A stretch of 9,728 bases of DNA from Ignavibacteriota bacterium (GTDB lineage: Bacteria; Bacteroidota; Ignavibacteria; Tepidaquicellales; Tepidaquicellaceae). A program made the translations under genes and the position numbers. The stretch lies in the NCBI GenBank assembly GCA_003135995.1, contig PNBM01000197.1, forward strand, positions 633-10,360, given 5' to 3'. Positions 6,444 through 9,728 of this stretch are shown here, one piece after another. How positions within the stretch are numbered: the stretch's first letter is position 1; the number at the start of each line of letters is the position of its first letter. Below the pieces are notes generated by a model. It was not told the DNA's origin. It made no database searches and saw only the letters and a program-made list of their open reading frames with translations.

Positions 6444-7270
6444 GAATTTTTATATGAAGCTTCCGAAGAAATAACTTTGCTTTTCTTTTCGTTCGGATTT
6501 TTCTTCACAAAATATTCTTTTATTGCGGGATACAGTAATCCTGCTATTTTTTTATGTCCGAAAGATGATAAATGAATATTATCTCCAAGAAAAATATAAT
6601 TTCCATCTTCATCATATTCTCCGAAACAGGGGATATATTCAATATCGGAATTTAAAAGCCGGGCAAATAATTTTTTATTTAATTTATTCAGCAGATAATT
6701 TTCCATTTTCGAGCGCGGTCTTGAAGGAGGTCCCTGCACAATGAGTTTGATGTTCCTGCTTTCACATTTTGATTTGAGAAAATAAATTATTTCGACAAAT
6801 TTATCGATGGTTATTGAATTGTTGCCTGATAAAATTCCTGCTAAATAATTTAATTCTCTGAATATCTTTCTTAAGTATTGTTTTCTTTTTTTCCTTCCGT
6901 TAAAATCCCGGGTATTTACTGCAATTAAATCGGGTTCTTTAAATCCGGAAAGTTTATGCAGATTTATTTTCGATGTTTTGATTTTATTTTTGTTGACGAA
7001 CCGTGCATAAACTTTTGAATTTATAAGGTATGGGTCGGGTCGCACGTGAAATAATAATATATCAGGTATGACTTTGGAAATAATATTATTGAAAGCTTCT
7101 TCGCATTCGTTTATTAAATCATATCTTGATATTTCAGTCCTGAGATTAATTCCCGATTCATCTAAAAGCCGATGAGCGATTAATTGGTGATAGAGCTCAT
7201 CGTGTTTTATCTGCTCCTGAACGGGGAAACAGCCGCCTATAATTCCAAGTATATATTCCTGATTGTTCAT
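6425..7270 (-). CDS. SGNH/GDSL hydrolase-like protein with Cys at the nucleophile position
   Basis: This is a cytoplasmic 281-residue protein with no signal peptide or membrane segment. The N-terminal strand ILGIIGGC (7-14) sits where SGNH enzymes have GDS, so Cys14 occupies the nucleophile position. PDILLFHVRPDPYL (69-82) looks like the core strand and loop of the fold. GDNIHLSSFGHKKIA (229-243) is a good block V with D230 and H233 as the Asp-His pair. The Gly and Asn of blocks II and III are not clear. Family members hydrolyse or transfer acyl groups, and the substrate here is unknown. The ATG overlaps the stop of the CitE-like gene (ATGA), and AAAGGA (7280-7285) lies 9 nt upstream, so the two are translated together. 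The tail after about 262 is Ser/Lys-rich, and its last residues (SLSSCS) are encoded by repeat-like DNA. Membership is fairly sure, function is not. Confidence 0.72.
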   Translation of the reverse strand: MNNQEYILGIIGGCFPVQEQIKHDELYHQLIAHRLLDESGINLRTEISRYDLINECEEAFNNIISKVIPDILLFHVRPDPYLINSKVYARFVNKNKIKTSKINLHKLSGFKEPDLIAVNTRDFNGRKKRKQYLRKIFRELNYLAGILSGNNSITIDKFVEIIYFLKSKCESRNIKLIVQGPPSRPRSKMENYLLNKLNKKLFARLLNSDIEYIPCFGEYDEDGNYIFLGDNIHLSSFGHKKIAGLLYPAIKEYFVKKNPNEKKSKVISSEASYKNSLSSCS

Positions 7271-8244
7271 ATATTCATATCCTTTAAATATATTATTGCG
7301 GATATATATTCCTGCGGTGATATTAATTTTCTGTCACCTTTGATCAGAGCAAAACCCCTGCCGGGAATAAGATTTGACAGGTAATCCGAGATAATATTTT
7401 TTGCAATTATTTTTCTGTCTTCAATATCTTTGGATTTTAATTTTACGTTTTCTATTAGAATTTTAGATTTGCTTTTAATAAATTCACTGCATAATCTCGT
7501 TTGGTCCAAAGTCAATGTTACCTGGCTAAAATTATTTTTGCAGATGTTTTTAAGATATCGTAAATTAATATAGAAACTATCATAATTATCCAATTCCAAA
7601 AAAGGAGAGTTCACAAATTCAAAACCATTTGCTTCAATCAATTTTACCAGAGAACTTATAACGTCAAAATATTCTATAGAATTATGATGATAATACGGGA
7701 AATTTTTACAATCAAGATTATAGTCACAGTGACCGAATGCGATTTTATTTAAAACAGAATCTGTTTTTAAAGACAGGATATTCAGTAGATTTTTCATCCC
7801 TTTTTGACACTCAATTATGGGAATCACTTGTTTGAATTGAATTTCATTTTCCCTGAGTACTTTAATATACCCTATTAACTGACTTTTATTCTGGACTTTA
7901 GGTAAAAAAATGCAACTCCAGGAAATTTTTTTATTAAATTTTTTAAGTAGGTTTATATCTTTCGAAAAATTAGCATTTGATAGTTTATTTATCCTTATTC
8001 CTATTGATTGCTTTTTAAAATAAGCGGAAGATAATATCGAAGTAATTTCTTTTCTTAAATTCGATTTAATAGTATCGGTCTGTTTCTTGTTAAACGGAAT
8101 AAATGCTGCGTCTTCGAGGTCGAATACTGCAACTGAATTATTTTTATTTATATTATTTACATATTTGAAGAACATTTTGGATTCTGATGTTCTTACAAAC
8201 TGATAAGTAAAAATACGGTTAATATTTTTAAGTGTATATTGAAT
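7267..8244 (-). CDS. CitE-like protein, HpcH/HpaI aldolase/citrate lyase beta-subunit family (probable AUU start)
   Basis: This is a TIM-barrel protein of the family that cleaves or forms C-C bonds in malyl-, citramalyl- or citryl-CoA-type substrates with Mg2+. The first ATG is at 8175 (302 residues). In that numbering the motifs are VAVFDLEDAA (15-24), GIRIN with R61, IFLPKV (89-94), IPIIE with metal-ligand E122, and FGHCDYNLD (147-155) with D151 or D155 as the second ligand. The frame continues upstream without a stop and encodes RIFTYQFVRTSESK, which fits the family's first strand ('R-s-x-L-F-V-P' then a short helix). AGGAGG lies 8 nt before an in-frame ATT at 8244, giving 325 residues, so that start is preferred. 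If it is wrong, use 8175. The gene is AT-rich and Lys/Asn-rich and is coupled to the SGNH gene by a 4-nt overlap. The substrate is unknown. Confidence 0.75.
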   Translation of the reverse strand: MQYTLKNINRIFTYQFVRTSESKMFFKYVNNINKNNSVAVFDLEDAAFIPFNKKQTDTIKSNLRKEITSILSSAYFKKQSIGIRINKLSNANFSKDINLLKKFNKKISWSCIFLPKVQNKSQLIGYIKVLRENEIQFKQVIPIIECQKGMKNLLNILSLKTDSVLNKIAFGHCDYNLDCKNFPYYHHNSIEYFDVISSLVKLIEANGFEFVNSPFLELDNYDSFYINLRYLKNICKNNFSQVTLTLDQTRLCSEFIKSKSKILIENVKLKSKDIEDRKIIAKNIISDYLSNLIPGRGFALIKGDRKLISPQEYISAIIYLKDMNI

Positions 8245-8288
8245 TGAATTATCCTCCTGGCTAAATTTATAAATATATTAATTCAATT
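8242..8288 (-). promoter_or_regulatory. Possible leader hairpin around the CitE-like ribosome binding site
   Basis: AATTGAATTA (8242-8251) and TAATTCAATT (8279-8288) are a perfect 10-bp inverted repeat. In the leftward mRNA the 27-nt loop would hold AGGAGG, and the 3' arm would contain the AUU start codon. The stem is almost all A-U, so it would be weak. It may be chance in such AT-rich DNA. Confidence 0.3.
8253..8258 (-). promoter_or_regulatory. Strong Shine-Dalgarno AGGAGG of the CitE-like gene
   Basis: The minus strand reads AGGAGG, a perfect match to the anti-Shine-Dalgarno core. The next 8 nt lead to ATT (8244-8242), in frame with the CitE-like protein. No ATG, GTG or TTG lies at usable spacing in any frame. 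The first ATG is 77 nt from AGGAGG and has no purine-rich site of its own. This is the strongest site in the window and decides the start. Confidence 0.75.
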
Positions 8289-8476
8289 GAAATTCAATTA
8301 TAGATTATTTCCACAATATTTTAAATAATTTATTATTCATTGCTTAATTTAATTTAAATTTTCAAATTGCAGATGTAATGCAGCGGTTAAGTTGCAATAC
8401 CTTGATTCATTTAATATTAAATATGTTAGATATTAAATATAAACTTAAGTTATTTAAAAAACCTAATTAATTTATT
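8289..8476. other. Divergent spacer between the CitE-like/SGNH operon and pepP
   Basis: This very AT-rich stretch has no gene. It holds an 11-bp direct repeat, ATATTAAATAT, at 8414-8424 and 8430-8440. The first copy overlaps the perfect palindrome TTTAATATTAAA (8410-8421). A weak TTGCAA (8392-8397), 17 nt, TATTAA (8415-8420) arrangement could be a pepP promoter, but each hexamer matches consensus at only four positions, so it is not called. Confidence 0.3.
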
Positions 8477-9728
8477 ATGAAAAACATTAAAATCGACAAG
8501 CAGCTTTTCATCGAAAACAGGAAGAAACTCGTAAAACAATTAAAACCGGATTCTATCGCCATTATAAACGCAAACGATTATATGCCTACGAATGCTGACG
8601 GTACGATGCGTTTTAAACAAAACACAAATTTGTTTTACCTGACAGGCGTTGACCAGGAAGAAACAATCCTGCTTCTGTTTCCCGATGCACCTGACCAGAA
8701 ATTCAAAGAAATTTTATTCGTAGCCGAAACGAGCGAGCTGATGGCTATATGGCACGGCAAGAAATTATCTAAGGAAGAAGCAACGGAAAAAACCGGAATA
8801 AAAAATGTGATGTGGCTTTCGGATTTTCCGAATATATTCCGCACACTTGTAACGGATGCATATAATATTTATCTCGAATCGAATGAACATAAAAGAGCAG
8901 TAATCGAAGTGGAAACAAGAAATGCGAGATTCATTAAATGGTGTAAGGAAGAATATCCTTTGCATAACTATGAAAGAGTTTCCCCGCTCATTTATAAACT
9001 TCGTATGTTCAAATCGAAGCAGGAAATCGAACTTATGAAAGAAGCAATAAGATTAACTGATTTAGGTTTCCGGAAAGTTATGAAAATGACAAAGCCCGGA
9101 GTTAAAGAATACGAAATCGAAGCGGAATTCATTTACCAGTTTATGCGGAACGGTGGTGCATTAGCGGATTATACTCCAATAATTGCATCAGGTCCGGGAG
9201 CTTGTGTGCTGCATTATATAGATAACGATAAACCCTGTAAAGACGGCGATTTAATTTTAATCGATGTCGGCGCAAGTTACGCAAACTACAATGCAGATAT
9301 GACGAGATGCATTCCCGTAAACGGAAAATTTACAAAAAGACAAAAGGACGTTTACAATGCGGTGCTCAGGTCGATGAAAAGCACAATAAAATTAATTAAA
9401 CCAAAAGCTGACTGGATGGCAATCCAAAAAGAAACAGAACAAAATATCGAAAAAGAACTTGTGGATCTGGGATTGCTTAAAATTAAAGACATAAAAGATC
9501 AGGACCCGAACTGGCCTGCATTTAAAAAATATTTCATGCATAATGTTTCTCATTTCCTCGGTCTGGATGTTCACGATTTCGGTTATTTCGATACTCCTTA
9601 TGCACCCGGAATGGTATTCACGGTTGAACCGGGAATTTATATAAGGGAAGAAGGCATCGGTGTGAGAATTGAAAATAACGTCGTTTTGACAGAAAAAGGG
9701 AATGATGATTTATTTAAGAATGTACCTG
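8477..9728 (+). CDS. pepP: Xaa-Pro aminopeptidase PepP, family M24B (3' end cut by window edge)
   Basis: PepP removes an N-terminal residue preceding proline from peptides in the cytoplasm, using a two-metal (usually Mn2+) site. 417 codons are visible. The end reached, LTEKGNDDLFKNVP, is typical of the last 10-20 residues, so little is missing. The N-terminal creatinase-like domain (about 1-170) includes RFKQNTNLFYLTG (45-57). The C-terminal pita-bread domain carries all five metal ligands: D263 (LIDVGA), D274 (NADMTR), H359 (NVSHFLGLDVHD), E384 (TVEPGIY) and E399 (RIENN). These match D260, D271, H354, E383 and E406 of the E. coli enzyme. The LGLDVHDFG block also carries the second conserved His. 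The start at 8477 gives MKNIKIDKQLFIENRKKL, a normal family opening. No Shine-Dalgarno sequence is visible. The gene reads away from the CitE-like operon. Confidence 0.95.
   Translation, partial: MKNIKIDKQLFIENRKKLVKQLKPDSIAIINANDYMPTNADGTMRFKQNTNLFYLTGVDQEETILLLFPDAPDQKFKEILFVAETSELMAIWHGKKLSKEEATEKTGIKNVMWLSDFPNIFRTLVTDAYNIYLESNEHKRAVIEVETRNARFIKWCKEEYPLHNYERVSPLIYKLRMFKSKQEIELMKEAIRLTDLGFRKVMKMTKPGVKEYEIEAEFIYQFMRNGGALADYTPIIASGPGACVLHYIDNDKPCKDGDLILIDVGASYANYNADMTRCIPVNGKFTKRQKDVYNAVLRSMKSTIKLIKPKADWMAIQKETEQNIEKELVDLGLLKIKDIKDQDPNWPAFKKYFMHNVSHFLGLDVHDFGYFDTPYAPGMVFTVEPGIYIREEGIGVRIENNVVLTEKGNDDLFKNVP

Noticed and set aside
6523..6744. 73-codon open frame on the plus strand inside the SGNH gene
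   Set aside because: It is antisense to a gene with SGNH motifs and has neither a ribosome binding site nor family resemblance.
8635..8965. Two overlapping short minus-strand frames inside pepP
   Set aside because: They are antisense to the conserved PepP N-terminal domain and overlap each other in different frames, as expected of shadow frames.

Overview
The window is a low-GC (roughly one-third G+C by eye), gene-dense bacterial segment. It contains nine protein genes, seven of them complete and one cut by each edge. No rRNA, tRNA, CRISPR array or transposase gene was seen. Most starts (mtaB, sixA, globin, murB, SDR, pepP) have A/T-rich leaders and no clear Shine-Dalgarno sequence. This habit, the base composition and the gene content suggest the Bacteroidota/Chlorobiota-Ignavibacteria group. 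That placement is an inference, and no marker gene here fixes it.

Layout. (1) 1-3309, minus strand: a probable operon read mtaB (tRNA methylthiotransferase), then a SixA-like histidine phosphatase, then a FecE/BtuD-type ABC ATPase, then an enoyl-CoA hydratase-family gene that runs off the left edge. The gaps are 51, 10 and 15 nt. (2) 3523-3987, plus strand: an exported group 1 truncated haemoglobin followed by a strong intrinsic terminator. (3) 4174-5241, minus strand: murB (peptidoglycan precursor synthesis). (4) 5370-6068, plus strand: a short-chain dehydrogenase/reductase. (5) 6069-6424: a repeat-rich convergent spacer. It holds a second copy of the end of the SDR gene, a GC-rich palindromic repeat and degenerate units of about 61 bp. 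(6) 6425-8244, minus strand: a translationally coupled pair encoding an SGNH-hydrolase-like protein and a CitE/HpcH-HpaI aldolase-like protein. (7) 8477-window end, plus strand: a PepP-type Xaa-Pro aminopeptidase lacking only its last residues.

Most of the window is housekeeping (tRNA modification, cell wall, peptide turnover). The least ordinary parts are the CitE-like/SGNH pair and the spacer next to it. The CitE-like reading frame carries family-like sequence upstream of its first ATG. A perfect AGGAGG sits 8 nt before an in-frame ATT with no ATG, GTG or TTG available, which makes this a candidate AUU-initiated gene. The SGNH partner has Cys where the catalytic Ser is expected. The SDR 3' end is duplicated, and repeat-derived sequence appears to form the last codons of the SGNH gene. 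I found no clear case for a wholly new multi-gene system; the coupled CitE-like/SGNH pair is the best candidate for an uncharacterised two-enzyme module.
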